Assembly (NCBI RefSeq): GCF_901000735.1
Contig: NC_081550.1
Coordinates: forward strand, 15,170,393 to 15,234,392
Direction: 5' to 3'
Source: Corylus avellana
Taxonomy: Eukaryota; Streptophyta; Magnoliopsida; Fagales; Betulaceae
DNA length: 64,000 nucleotides
Part shown: positions 33,600 through 45,117 of the stretch, piece by piece
Position numbering within the stretch: position 1 is the stretch's first letter
How the letters are laid out: every line of letters begins with the position of its first letter
Made by a program: the position numbers and the translations under genes
The notes under the pieces: model-generated
Database searches by the model: none
Seen by the model: the letters and a program-made list of their open reading frames with translations, nothing else
What the model was told of the DNA's origin: nothing

Positions 33600-35018
33600 A
33601 AACGTTAAACTTAGCACTCATGGGAGGCACCCCATAGCATATCCTTTTTATTTTCCTGTTTGTTTTATTTTTCTATTGGTTACTTTTAGTTTTGTTTTGT
33701 TTTCCCTTTGTTACTTTAGTGTTTTAATTTTTAAGAACAAGTGTGCTTCAGTTCAAGTTTGAGGGTGTGCTATGAGCCATGCCATTCCAAACATGTCATC
33801 CATCTCCTGGGTAAATTCTTTCCATGTTATAGAACATTGGGGACAATGTGTAATTTAAGTTTGGGGGTATGGGAGACACTTTACTCACACTTTGTCCCAG
33901 TTTTATTTTATTTTTATTTTTTGTGAAAAGAAAAAAAATAATAAAAATATGCATGTTCATGTTTGTCTTAAAATTTTGGTTGATCTTAAAAATTGTGATT
34001 TTTTATTTCATTAATGAGCTTAAATTTTGAATACATGATCTGATAATTGAGTTTTTCAATTTGGTTACTTGCTTAGGACAATTGATAATTCACATATTTG
34101 ATCTGATCTTACACAAGCACATTAGTACATAATTTGTGGGGTATGACATGAAGTCTGATGTGTGTGTTTTTATGTCTTGGGTGAAACTGGATGACTTATT
34201 AGATGGATACTTTGACATATATATATGTGAAGAAAAAAAAATGATGATCATTGATAAGCTTTTCACTAAGTAACTGGACCTCTTGCCTCAAAGCATTGAG
34301 TGTTCACGTCAAAAGGTGAAGAATTTTGATTTGGTTAAAGTCACGGTTAGTTTGGTTTCGTAGCTTTTTTGACTCGAGTTGGTAAGTCCTAGGGGTGTCT
34401 TTACACCTAATGCCCTAAAACCATCTGGTTTGAGAGTCATTGACTTAACACTCGTTACATAGGTCAATTAGAAAGGTTAAGGGAAGCAAACATTGCACAA
34501 CCTGACGAAGAAAAAAAAAGAAGAAGAAAATGAAAAATATGCCATTGTTGTTCATTCTAATAAGGATTTCAGTGAACTTTGAGATATTGAGACATTACAC
34601 ATTGGAAATACTTGAAAGCTTCATATTTATGTGCTAGTTCACTTTACACTGTTTCGAACTTATGATGCCTTAGCATGTCTTTTGTAAGTGATTAAATTTT
34701 AAAATTTCAATTCATTGTGAAGATGGAGTTTATCTTTTTAAGCTTGCTAATGAATGAAAAATCATGGTTTTAAGTGATGCCTTAATTTTTGAATAACATG
34801 AACTCTCATAGGATGTTTGTAGATAACATTTCTGGAAAACCCTCAAGAGACTTCACTCGTCCTTTAGGGAATTCCTAGGGGTTTAAAAGGCTTGTTGCAT
34901 ATGCTAAATACAATCGTACATCCCACGAAAGATAGATTTATCTTTTTGTTTTTAGTTTTTCATTTTTGTTGTTAGTTTTATATTGCTAAGGGACTAGCAA
35001 TATGTAAGTTTAGGGGTG
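33600..35018 (+). other. 3' non-coding part of the LTR element
   Basis: Contains the phrase ACATTGGGGACAATGTGTAA followed by TTAAGTTTGGGGGTA (about 33,835-33,868), a polypurine-type signature frequent in Athila/Tat-like elements, then AT-rich sequence to the final purine tract TAGGGGTG at 35,011-35,018. Confidence 0.6.
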
Positions 35019-36447
35019 TGATAAGTGTCAAAATATTCATATTTTAGCCCTTAACTTATATTTGTTAATTTTTTAGTTTTGTTGGTTTGTGCTATTTTAT
35101 TTCCTTTTTTGTATTTTCTTTGTTTTATAGGTTTTTGGAAGAAAAGAAAGCATTTTCGGAAAAGTTCCAAGCTTAAAGGGCAAATTGGGGAAACCTAGAA
35201 GATATGGTTAAGCTTAACCAATCATGATTCATTTTAATCAAATAAAGGAAATGATTAAATCGGAATTTCTCAAATTAGAGTCAAAATCGGATTGGATTCA
35301 AAATTAGATTCTACACACGTCTCGATATTTTGATCATAAATTTTGGCTCAAATATCTGCTTGAGGTGATTCAAGTGGCATTGGAAAGTTAGCTCAAAATG
35401 ATACAAATCATTGTGAAATAGAATTTTCCTAATTCGGAGTGCCGCTATGCCAAAATCACCCCACAAGATAGGAACGTAATTTTGGACGAATCCTATTCCG
35501 ATTTGGACTTAGATTTTCTTTATCCTAGTTGGACTAGGACTTAAATCTCTGCATTTCCTAGAATTACTAGGGATTCTAGGACTCTCCTAAGCCTTATAAA
35601 TAGACCTCTAAGCCTCACAATTCAATACACAATTTTAAGGAGACAACTTTAGGGAGAGGAATTGGAGGCTACTTCTAGGAGCGGTTTTTGGTCCTTTCTT
35701 TACCTTTTCTTTTTAGTTTTATTTTAATTATGTGTAACTAACTCTTAAGGAGGGCTAGATTGAAGCCCTAATTATGTTTATTTAATATTTCAATATTAGC
35801 GCCTTTGTGATAATCATATTGTGTTGCTTAACTTGATTAATTCATGTTTTCTTGAATTCCTCATATGTATGTAATTGGCCATTATATGTGTGTGGTATGG
35901 ACTAGTTAATTAAATCAATTTGGATGATCGAGTTCTGGGTTTAATAAAAGTAACAAAAGAAATCCACACCGGATTCTTGGGTTAATCAACATGGAGAACC
36001 GGAAGTAGATACCCATGTCCTTGGCCTCATGTGTTTGTCGATTTCCATAGATTTATGCTTTCTTAAAGTACAACTTAGTAGACACCCATGTTAAATCTTT
36101 TAAGAAAGAAAAGAATTAGAGTAGACACTCATACGTTAGGTTAGCAAACATTAAGCATTCATAATATGATTGGATCATTGGCATATTATTATATTATCTA
36201 AGTATGATTTGTGGTGGATATCAAAGCCCTACATTTACCTTTTCATTTATCTTTACATATTTTTATTTCTTTTTCACAATATCAATTTAGTGACAATTTG
36301 ATGTTTTTATCAATTCTAAAACAAAATCAACAATCCTCGTGGGATCGATCTCATACTTGTTACACTGTACTATCGTTTGATCTTGTGCACTCGCAAGTAG
36401 AACGTACTAAATATTATTTATTAATTTAAGTAGTATTTGGCACAACA
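35019..36447 (+). repeat. 3' LTR of the non-autonomous Gypsy-type element
   Basis: Starts TGATAAGTGTCAAAATATTC, ends TATTTGGCACAACA, 1,429 bp; partner of 30,101-31,536. Confidence 0.9.
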
Positions 36448-37960
36448 ACCAAGTACTTAAGAATGCCTTTAGTGTTAAACTTCCCAAATAGACACCGGGC
36501 AGCTATAGGCGAGAATGCAGCATGGTTTGCGAGCAAGATTGGGGAGATTGTTCGTAACATGTGCAAACTCCATCACAGTGAATGGAAAAAGGTCCCAGCT
36601 GAGGAAAAGAGCAAGCTATTATACCATGTTCAGGTATGAATATCAATGTAATATTTAAGAATATGTTTTGTATGAAAAAATAATGTGACACATTTTTTAC
36701 CATTGTTTTCTTATCTAATATGTATCAGTCAAACTTCGCACTGAATATGGGACGATACGAGCACATCGAAGCTGTTGCAAATAAAATGGGTCGTGCATAT
36801 GCTAGGCTTCATTCGAACTTGTATAAGGACCATTACAAGAAATATTTTGAAGGCGTTGATGAACGCGATGCTGAGGAGATCACCAGGGCTAAGGCTGTTG
36901 GGAGGGAAATAGTGCCAGAAGGGTATGGTCCTAAAAAATGGAAACTAATATGTGACTCATTTGATGAGGAATCATGGAAGGTAAATATATATTATTATAT
37001 TGATTAGAAAATTCAGATTGATATAATTTGCATATAGCTGTAAGATAATTTATGAATAATTGTGTGTTTTTTTTTTTTTTTTCAAATTTCATAGAAAAAG
37101 TCTGAACGAAATACAAAAAATAGAAGCTGCTTGGAAACAAGTCATACATCTGGCACTTGTTCATTTAATAATGTCATTTACAAAAAGGTAAGTATCTCGT
37201 AGCATAATTTAATGAAAGTAACATTATTTAGTGTAAACTTTGATTATATGTATTATGTGTAGGAACAAGAAACAAAAGTCAAGCCCAATCTTGTTAAACT
37301 ATATGAGTGTACCCATAAAAAAAAGGATGGAGACTTTGTGACCACCAAATGTAAAAGTCTATATGTAAGTAAATGTTTATGCTCAGGAGAACATGAATAA
37401 TAAACTTACTTGCATGAAGTATATATTAAACTAAGGCCAACTATGACTTGTGTAGCTTGAGATGCGAGAATTAACAAGCAGCGAGGCCATGGGGAAGGCA
37501 GTGTGGACGGAAGAAGTGTGGAGGACCAAATGGAAAAAATACTCACAAAAGTGCTAAGGAGCCGACGATTTGGGCACGTCAGAGGAATGGGATGCGGTCT
37601 TATACCTACCCCTTTAAGTTCATCTCGAGTGCAATCGTTCACCCAATCTGACAACCATGACGAGTGCAGGAAAAGACAAGAAGATACTCAAAGTGAACTT
37701 CAACAGACTAGAATCGAACTTCAAGAGACAAAGGACACTCTGCAAGCCACTGTTGATCAAACGAAGAAATTGCAAGCCACTATTGATTTCTTAATGTCAC
37801 CTATTGGAGGGTTAGTGAAACTTTAACTATGCATTAATTTTACAAAAACACACATGTTAAGTAATAGTTAGAAAGCTTATTGATCATTATATGAAATTCT
37901 ATTCTTCTTAGGTCTAGGGGGAGCTTGATTGGAGGTGAATCAAGTCAAGCCAACAATTGA
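36448..37960 (+). pseudogene. 3' part of the second CACTA gene (Transposase_24-like), after the LTR insertion
   Basis: Coding resumes with VLKNAFSVKLP, shifts frame, and continues HRAAIGENAAWFASKIGEIV...HHSEWKKVPAEEKSK (to about 36,634). Further exons: 36,727-36,980 (YEHIEAVANKMGRAYARLHS...GYGPKKWKLICDSFDEESWK); 37,095-37,190 (KKSERNTKNRSCLETSHTSG); 37,262-37,365 (VKLYECTHKKKDGDFV); and 37,456-37,826, where the frame shifts again before RSRRFGHVRGMGCGLIPTP and a coiled-coil-like Gln/Glu-rich tail. A last short exon may end at 37,960. Order and wording match plant Transposase_24 proteins of CACTA elements. Frameshifts and the 6.3-kb insertion make it inactive. Confidence 0.8.
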
Positions 37961-38754
37961 GGGAGCTTTGGAATAACCATCTATTTAGGATGTACTTTTG
38001 ATACCATCTATTTGGGATATATTTTTTGATACTGTGTATTTGGGTAGTTGTTGATACTTTCTATTTGCTATTGTGTATTTGAGTATTTGTTGGTACTTTC
38101 TGTTTGGTAATGTATATTTGTTGGTACTTTTCCACAATTGAATCTAAAATATATGAATTAAAATAGAACATAGTATGATAATGCTTATTTTAATAAAGAA
38201 AATACGCATTTTTGAGCAACTATCAACATCACAAGCAGATGTATCATTTTTCATCTACATAAAAGCCTCTCACAACTGGCATATTTACTTAATTTCATCA
38301 CTGCCAAACTGTAACTAGTAGCACCCACGTGTCTACTATATTTCTAGCCTCCTTTTGTTTTTTCTTCATTCATTTTGCTTTTCCTAAGGTACTGAAGATA
38401 GCAGGTTCATGGCTTTTTACTTTTTTCTTGTTTCATTTCTTTGGCTTGGTTTGCAGGTTAACGGCTGAGGTGTTTTGGATTTTACTATTGTTCCTCATCT
38501 TCTTTCATTTCACAAGCTACATCTCTTTTTCTTTTTACAGGTTCAACCGTCAGCTCTCATTTGTTATGGGAGTGAACGGAAGACAGGAAGGAGGAGTATG
38601 GGCTAAGAGGAAGGGGAGTAGGGGCTAGAAGGAAGGGAAATATGCGCTAAGGCATAAAAACACTAAAAAATCAACATGTAAAAAAAAATTTCAAAATTTT
38701 TGTAGAGGCGGGCACCTCTAACCACCCCCATGTATCTCTGCCTCTGATTACAAG
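37961..38754. other. Unassigned region 3' of the CACTA relic
   Basis: No CACTA terminus was located. It includes T-rich, intron-like stretches, GGTTTGCAGGTT-like splice motifs near 38,450 and TTTTTACAGG near 38,535, and the short frame 38,329-38,628, none of which I can assign. Confidence 0.35.
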
Positions 38755-38812
38755 GATATTGGGTTTCTGGAATGGATAAGTAAATTTCAGTAGAAATATT
38801 GTTCAACTTTCC

Positions 38813-39380
38813 GAAACTCTGAATTTCCTCCCCTTAAATAGACTCAGGGTTCCATCCTGAATCATTGCATTCTTAACTGAGTGGCTGAATTCTGAAGACT
38901 TTGTGTGGCGTGCTTCAATGAAAGCAGGTTCATGTTGCTTTACCTTGGGTAAATTGCACCAAAAGTCATGAATTGAGCAATGATTTGTCTGACTGATTAG
39001 TGAATAGCGAAAAGTTACTATTCATGAATAGTTACTTAGCTGGAGTGACTATGAATAGTAGCTTTCTTTTACTTTTTGTTGATTCACACACACACACATG
39101 TATGTATAAGTGCAATGATCCACAATGGATCCTTGAGTCTATTTAAGAAAGGCAATTCAAAGTTCAGGGGCACCACATTCTGAATACTCTCGACTTGAAA
39201 CATCTGTTTACCCATTTCCTACAATTTGTAATCCTTGTAATATTTTCTTTGTAAACCTTTGAAGCACCAACCTTTGAAATGATTTCAAAGAACATGTATC
39301 TTCATTATTCAACGAGGGATCCCCTGAACTCTGAATTGCCTTTCTTAAATAGACTTAAGGATCCATTGTGGATCATTGCA
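38813..39380. repeat. Promoter-like repeats of the pararetrovirus, two minus and one plus copy
   Basis: A roughly 60-bp block with a TATA-type core (GTCTATTTAAGAAAGG) occurs at 39,111-39,170 (plus) and 39,321-39,380 (minus). The two form an inverted repeat with two visible mismatches across a 150-bp spacer. A third, more diverged minus copy lies at 38,813-38,872. The palindromic ATCCATTGTGGAT recurs again near 39,392 and 39,442. Blocks 38,755-39,085 and 39,310-39,640 are direct repeats of each other. Such rearrangement is common in endogenous pararetroviruses. Confidence 0.7.
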
Positions 39381-39695
39381 TTTTGACTAAATCCATTGTG
39401 GATCATTGCACTTTTAACTAATGTGGCTCAGTAGACTCAGGAATCCATTGTGGATTATTGCCTCAGCTTTGAAGATTCCACCTATAGTGAAAGTGGAAAG
39501 CAGGTTCATGTTGCTTTATCGTGTGGAAAATGCATTGAAGGAGCAATAATTGTTCTGATTGATTGGTGAATAATGCAAAAGTTACTATTCATGAATAGTA
39601 ACTTGTCTGGAGTGACTGTGAATAGTAACTATTTTTTGCTTTTACTGAATCCTAACAGCATCGTGCTGAGGAGGGATCTTACTATGCTTGGCTGC

Positions 39696-40443
39696 TTATA
39701 CCGACAGTTTTTTTTTTTTTTTTTTGTAATCACTATCTAGGTTATAAGCATCATAAGGATCTTGGGTATCTTGATAGAACGGATTTGTTTGGAGTCCCTT
39801 CTTCTTTACTATTTTACTGGATGATGAGGCTTCAGATGATGCTGGAGAATCATTCTCTTCATCTTCACCCATCTTGAAAACTTGTAGCATTAGTTGTCTT
39901 GCTAATTCCTTTAACTCAGTTTTGGACTTTCCATCAGTTTGGATGGAAGTGGCCGATGATTGCGACACAGTTGGCTTAGGCTATTGGCTTCTTGTTGAGG
40001 CAAAATCATCATTAACTTGTTTAATGATTCGTTCAAAAATGAACTTATCCCACCATTTGACAGAAAAATGCCTTGTTACTAGTTCTGCCTTTACTTCATA
40101 ATGCCACTTGAGAATCCAAGTCACTTTTTACTTAGTAATAAAATGCAGTAGTATTGGAAGGTTGGCATTATGCTTACTCATCTTGAACACAGTGAAGAAA
40201 TATTTTATTGAATCTTGCAATGGAGTGGGAAGTAGCTCAAAAACAGGACCATATGCTGTCCATTATTTTAAGAATCACATAGGAAAATTCCTTGTGAAAT
40301 TCTTGTCAAAGTTGATGAACCAGGAGTGACTAAAATCTTATGTTTGGTGTAAGAGTATTTTGAACCAAAACTCAATGTAGTCATAGTAACTGTATGGTAT
40401 CTCATGGTTTCAGAGGTTCTTGGGAGAATTAGGATGGGTTCCC
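39696..40443 (-). pseudogene. Broken downstream frames of the pararetrovirus remnant
   Basis: Minus-strand frames at 40,430-40,030 carry several stops; the piece at 39,968-39,696 (90 codons) is Ser/acid-rich and ends in a Lys run at a T tract (39,709-39,725). Their wording is like the ORF downstream of pol in endogenous caulimovirids, but no function is established here. Confidence 0.5.
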
Positions 40444-41943
40444 TGTTGTGCAAATATCTACCTAAATTAATAGGCAAATAATTGTACGTTTTACTCGCAA
40501 GTGCACAAGATCAAACGATAGTTTAACACGCAAATATGAGATCATTCCCACGAGGATTGGTAAATTATGTTTAGAAGTAATTTCCTACTTAATTAACAAA
40601 TAAAATTCAATTGTCACGATTGAATTAAAATAAAGAAATAAACTAAAAGATAAACTAAAACTAAAAAGGATTAGGGTTTTGATATCTACCACTAATCAAA
40701 CTAATTAAGATAACAATATGCCAATGCGCCAATCATACCGGTATATTTAATGTTTGCCAACCTAGGGGCATGGGTATATACTCCTTAAGCTATAGATTTT
40801 CCTAAGTAACGAGTTAGGCATGGGTGTATACTCTAACTTTTTTCTTTCTTAAAGGATTTAGCATGAGTGTATACTAAGTTGTTCTATAAGAAAGCATAAA
40901 TCTATGAAAATTGACAAACACACGGAAACTAAGGCATGGGTGTGTACTCCCGGTTTTCCATGTTGATTAACCTAAGAACCCGGTGTGGATTTCTTTTGTT
41001 ACTCTTATTAAAACCAGGACATGGTCATCCAAATTTATTTAATTAACTAGTCCACACCAAATGCATATGTTGATCAGACAAACACATATGAGGAATACAA
41101 GAAAACAAGAATTAATCAAGTTAAATACACCAAAATATAATTGTAGCAAAGACACCAATATTAAAATCATAAATAGTCATGACTAGGGCTTCAATCTAAC
41201 CCCAATTAAAGTATAAACTACATAACAAAAATAAAAGGTGGAAGAGATGAAAAACTCAAACTCCTTTTGATCTAGCCTTCAGTTCCTTTCCAGAGCTTGT
41301 GCCGCTTTCTCCACACTTTTTCCTAAAAGCTAAGAAGTCTATTTATAGGCCTTAGGAGAGTCCTAGAAGCCCTAGTAATCCTAGGAAATTTGGAGATCTA
41401 AGTCCTAGTCCAATTAGGATAAAGAAAACCTACGTCCAAATTAGAATAGGATTCGTTTAGAATTGCGTTCCTATCTTATAGGGTAATTTTGGCATAGCGG
41501 CAGTAAGATTTAGGAAATTATATTTCACAATGATTTATATAATTTTGAGTTAGCTTTCCAATGCCACTTGAATCATCTAAATCCCATATTTGAGGTGAAA
41601 GTTATGGTCAAAATACTGAGACATATGCAGAATCCAAATTTGAATCAAATCCGATTTTGACTCCAATTTGAGAAATTCTGATTTAATTATTTCCTTTATT
41701 TGATTAAACTTAACCACATCATATTTTGTCATATATTATGATTGGTTAAGCTTAACCATATCTTTTGGGTCTTCCCAGTTTGCCCTTTAAGCTTGGAACT
41801 TTTCCAGAAACGCTTTCTTTTCTTCCATGACCAATAAAACAAAGAAAATACAAAAAGGAAATAAAATTGCACAAACTAACAAAACTAACGAATTAATAAA
41901 TATAAATTAAGGGGCTAAAATACATATATTTTAGCACTTATCA
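40444..41943 (-). repeat. Solo LTR, same family as the element at 30,101-36,447
   Basis: On the plus strand it runs from TGTTGTGCAAATATC to TTTTAGCACTTATCA (1,500 bp), the inverse of the TGATAAGTGC...GGCACAACA LTR. It is flanked by TTCCC on both sides (40,439-40,443 and 41,944-41,948), an exact 5-bp target duplication, so it arose by LTR-LTR recombination after insertion. It interrupts the pararetrovirus remnant. Confidence 0.9.
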
Positions 41944-42765
41944 TTCCCCATTCTGATTGACTAATGATCTTCACGATATACAAGGAATGATAAAGTATTT
42001 TACTTTCATCAGCCTTGTCTCTGATTGGCTTAATTTGGATTGACTCAATCTCAAAGAGTATATCTCAGTAAAAACTCAGATTTTTTGCTAGGAGAGCTGG
42101 CACATAATGACATCGAGGAGGAAAATAGGCTTTGGCCAGGTTTTCAGGTGTCTTAATGTGACCAAAGGAACGCTCAACATAAAACAAATTTAGACTAGGG
42201 GTCTTTGTGATGTAACAAGAGGTTTTGGGGTGACTCTGAGGTTGGAAGATGACTGAAAGGGATCATATTGGGATACTAAAGCAGACTGGTAACTTGGCTT
42301 AGTGGCGCCAATAGTGGTAAACCAATTGGACACAATCAAAGGTTGAAACTCATGAGGTACTAGACTTAGGGGTTGAGCTTTTAGGCTCAAGTGTTACTAA
42401 TTTATGTTTGACTGGTTTATTGGTTGACCTTCGATCAGATTTTCTATCTGTCATGTTTTTTCCTGTAAGAATTCCCTGGTGAGGAAATCAAGAATGCAAT
42501 ATTGAGTTCCTTGAATGTATTCAATATCAAAATCAAATATGCTCAGTATAGCTTGCCATCTTGCAAAAATTTGTTTTGATGCAATGTTTTGAACATCTTT
42601 TTTCTAAAACAAGCTTCGCACTCTTACAATCGACTCTTGAAATTTTGAAATGCATAGTACTATAGATAAAATGTCTTTCTTTATAGTACTATAATTACTT
42701 TGTGCTTGATTCCAGATACCAGAATGGAAACGAACAATCTGCTTAGATTGACCAGAAGGAATTCT
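41944..42765 (-). pseudogene. Pararetrovirus RNase H remnant and start of the following frame
   Basis: From about 42,765 to 42,450 the minus strand encodes, with stops and a frameshift, the C-terminal RNase H part of a caulimovirid polymerase. The next frame is open at 42,390-42,190. The catalytic reverse transcriptase core is not present; the left neighbour in coding direction (above 42,765) is an inverted piece of the tandem-array unit. Confidence 0.65.
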
Positions 42766-42995
42766 TTGACCGAATGAAAACTAGGTCATATGAATTCAAA
42801 ATTGGTCAAACAAAAACCCATTATGTTTGTCTCGTAATCCTCTAAAGGTTGGTAGAATTTCAAAGGATTCCATTTTTAAAAAAAATTCTGATTTTGTCAA
42901 AAGTTATTATTCAGCAGCCAAAGAGCATTTTTTGACTATCACTTTATTTCTCAATTTAGGGTTGATAAAATTTTTTTTTCTCAAGTTCGAAGTTG
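42766..42995 (-). repeat. Inverted partial unit of the 45-62-kb tandem array
   Basis: It reads CTTTGACCGAATGAAAAC...CCTCTAAAGGTTGGTAGAAT...TTGACTATCACTTTATTTCT, the reverse complement of the array's hairpin-plus-flank region (compare 45,360-45,590). The short frame at 42,827-43,051 is the same antisense frame seen in the array units and is not a gene. Confidence 0.85.
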
Positions 42996-44187
42996 CAAAT
43001 AAAAATGCAAGTTGGTGGATTGCCCCCTCTCAACTCCTTACCTCTTTGTAAAAATTTTTCTTATGCCCCTCAACCGTGATGATGCCCCCTTTCAGCCATA
43101 AGTATGCCCCTTCGGCCATGATTATGCCCCAGTTATCAAGGGCAAATGATTGATGCAGTGTTTCTGATGCAGTTTCCAGTTACAGGATGTTTTAGGTTTA
43201 GGTTAGAATGTTAGATGAAATGAGGAAGAAGATGATGGCAAATTGACAATCATGTCCTTTAATTAAACACACCGTTTAAATAAGTGGCATTTGGACTGTT
43301 TGTGGGCCAATTGACAATCATTTCCTGCTATTTGGACTCTTTGTGAACCAGAACAAAATTTTAGTTTTTTTCTTTTTAACACTAAAGTGGGCTTTGGAAA
43401 GAAGAAGAAAAAAAGGGGTCAATGGCCTAGGGGGTTTGGTTGACAGTCTTGAGACACCAAACTCTAAAGACTATAAAAATCCAAGCCACTAAATACTTCA
43501 AACATCAAAACACAACATGATTAAAAACAAAAGCCTTTTCTCCAATAAATAAATAAATAAATAAAGCAAACAAACAAAAGCCAAAATTTACACTTAATAA
43601 TAATAAAAAATAATAAAAAAAGCCTAAAGTTTAGTAAATATGTAATCAAATTTTTAGATTTAGATTTAAATTGTTCTTTTCAATTGATTGTTTTAATTTT
43701 TATATTGCTATTAATTCAGCATATTCTTGATAATAACTTCAACAAAAAATTGAGGGATGTAATCATGTAAATATGTAATCAAATTTTTAGATTTAGATTT
43801 AAATTAATTCAGCTTATTCTTGATAATTTTTTTTTATATTTAATTATTTATGAATTTATATAGTTTTTGTTTCATATTTTAATTGTATAAATATATAATT
43901 GTAGTTATCTGAGATTATAGATAAAAACAACGATTCTATTGAGCTCCAATCAAATTCTAAACGACCTCGTATTGAAGTAGATTTAACAAATCTGCCCGTA
44001 AATCTTATTTAAGAAAAAAAAAAGTGTGATTAAAATCCTAGTGATAGAGACCAAATCCGAAGAGCATATCTACAAATAAGAGCTTGTCATTTTTTATATT
44101 TTATTATTATTTTTAATATTTTAATTAATTTTTTTTTTTTATTCATAAAAAAATGCCCCCCATGAGTGAATATCCTGGATCCGCCAC
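42996..44187 (+). mobile_element. hAT-type transposon relic with TTF-type zinc-finger transposase N-terminus
   Basis: At 43,918-44,095 a plus-strand frame reads DKNNDSIELQSNSKRPRIEV, DLTNLPVN and, after a stop and shift, PSDRDQIRRAYLQIRAC; this is the start of the TTF-type (ZMYM1-like) hAT transposases of plants. The right end at about 44,170-44,185 is CCTGGATCCGCCACCG, the inverse of the CAGTGGCGGATCCAGG terminus of such elements. The left end is probably near 43,010 (GGTGGATTGCCCCC) but degenerate. GCCCCCT motifs near 43,020-43,130 and at 44,154 flank the interior. Most of the transposase is deleted. Confidence 0.6.
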
Positions 44188-44750
44188 CGGGATGATTTTA
44201 CCAGAAAAGTAAAAAAAAACATCCAAATGGGTGGACATATTTTCTTCTAGCATTTACTATTATCACGTTAGGTAGCAACTTTGTTGGACTTTAGTAAAAA
44301 ATTAAGTGCAGCTTTGTTAGACTTTAATAGCAACTTAATTAGTTTCTTTTTCTTGACTTTTGTGTATTAGTTTTCACATTGAAGAAATCCTTATATAAGG
44401 ATATGCATGTACATTAAATAACAAGAAGAAAGTGAGAAGTAATATAGTTCATTTCTATAAAATATTTGGCTTATCTTGTTTTCTTTCTTTCTTTCTTCAA
44501 TCCTTTGTGAGTGAGAAAAGTGCTTGTGAGAGAGGTGTGATATAGTTCGTAAACTTATCACCTATTTATTTTGGTATTAGTTCATAAGCCCAATACCATA
44601 AAATTGGTATCAAAACTAGTTTATTCCTGACATTGCAGTCATGACTTCCAATTTGGTGCAAATCCAAGTTCCTCAGTTGAAAAGGAAAAATTATGAGAAG
44701 TGGTGCATCCAAACAAAACCAATATGGTGCAAATCAAAGTTTCTTTTATG
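44188..44750 (+). pseudogene. Copia remnant: LTR 3' part, primer site and gag start
   Basis: An LTR-like stretch with AATCCTTATATAAGGATAT (about 44,387) ends near 44,604. A primer site TGGTATCAAAAC follows at 44,605 (one to two changes from the tRNA-Met consensus). A gag start at 44,641 reads MTSNLVQIQVPQLKRKNYEK and stops at 44,750. Its LTR shares the TATA region and neighbouring phrases with the LTR-like segment inside the tandem array, but on the opposite strand. Confidence 0.65.
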
Positions 44751-44839
44751 AATCCTTACCTCTTTGATACACCTGTTTTAAACAAAACCCACCAAAAAAA
44801 TTGACAAAAACTCATACAAAACCCACAAGAAAAAATATG

Positions 44840-44883
<44 letters not shown>

Positions 44884-45117
44884 ATGAATCCTTACCTCAT
44901 TGATACACATGTTTCTCTCTCTCGCCCAACCTCTCTCTCTCTCGCTCTCTCTCTCTCTATTACGTTCTGCTTTGAGTGAAACTAAGGAAAGTGAAAAAAG
45001 AAGATAAGAGGGGAGGCTATCGGCCGTGGAGAAAAAAATAGAGAAAGAAAAAGAAATGAAAGAAAGTGAGTGCCTAGATAAGGTTAAAATGATCTTTTAA
45101 TATCAAATAATTTTGAA
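44751..45117. repeat. Microsatellites (AT)n and (CT)n and flanking sequence
   Basis: (AT)n at about 44,838-44,882, CT-rich tract at about 44,912-44,959, then purine-rich sequence. No gene. Confidence 0.85.

Larger units (their letters stand above)
30101..36447 (+). mobile_element. Non-autonomous Gypsy-type LTR retrotransposon (Athila/Tat-like), about 6.3 kb
   Basis: Two long LTRs (30,101-31,536 and 35,019-36,447) flank about 3.5 kb. Right after the 5' LTR comes TTTTTGGCACCGTTGCCGGG, a primer site of the Athila/Tat type. A purine tract TAGGGGTG precedes the 3' LTR. The internal region has only a gag-like frame with three stops; no protease, reverse transcriptase, RNase H or integrase is present. 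Flanks are ACCAC and ACCAA, a 5-bp target duplication with one mismatch. The insertion splits the second gene of a CACTA element. A solo LTR of the same family lies inverted at 40,444-41,943. Confidence 0.9.
38755..42765 (-). mobile_element. Endogenous pararetrovirus (Caulimoviridae) remnant, rearranged
   Basis: On the minus strand the order is: an RNase H remnant (about 42,765-42,450) typical of the C-terminus of caulimovirid reverse transcriptases; a frame at 42,390-42,190 of the kind found downstream of pol in endogenous caulimovirids; then, after a solo LTR insertion, further broken frames at 40,430-40,030 and 39,968-39,696 (Ser/acid-rich); then promoter-like repeats at 38,813-39,380. Stops and frameshifts are frequent, reverse transcriptase proper, movement and coat regions are missing or unrecognisable, and the promoter part is inverted and duplicated. 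It is an old, inactive integration. Assignment to genus is not attempted. Confidence 0.7.

Noticed and set aside
38329..38628. 99-codon plus-strand hydrophobic frame
   Set aside because: T-rich sequence with intron-like splice motifs inside; hydrophobicity follows from TTT/CTT codons.
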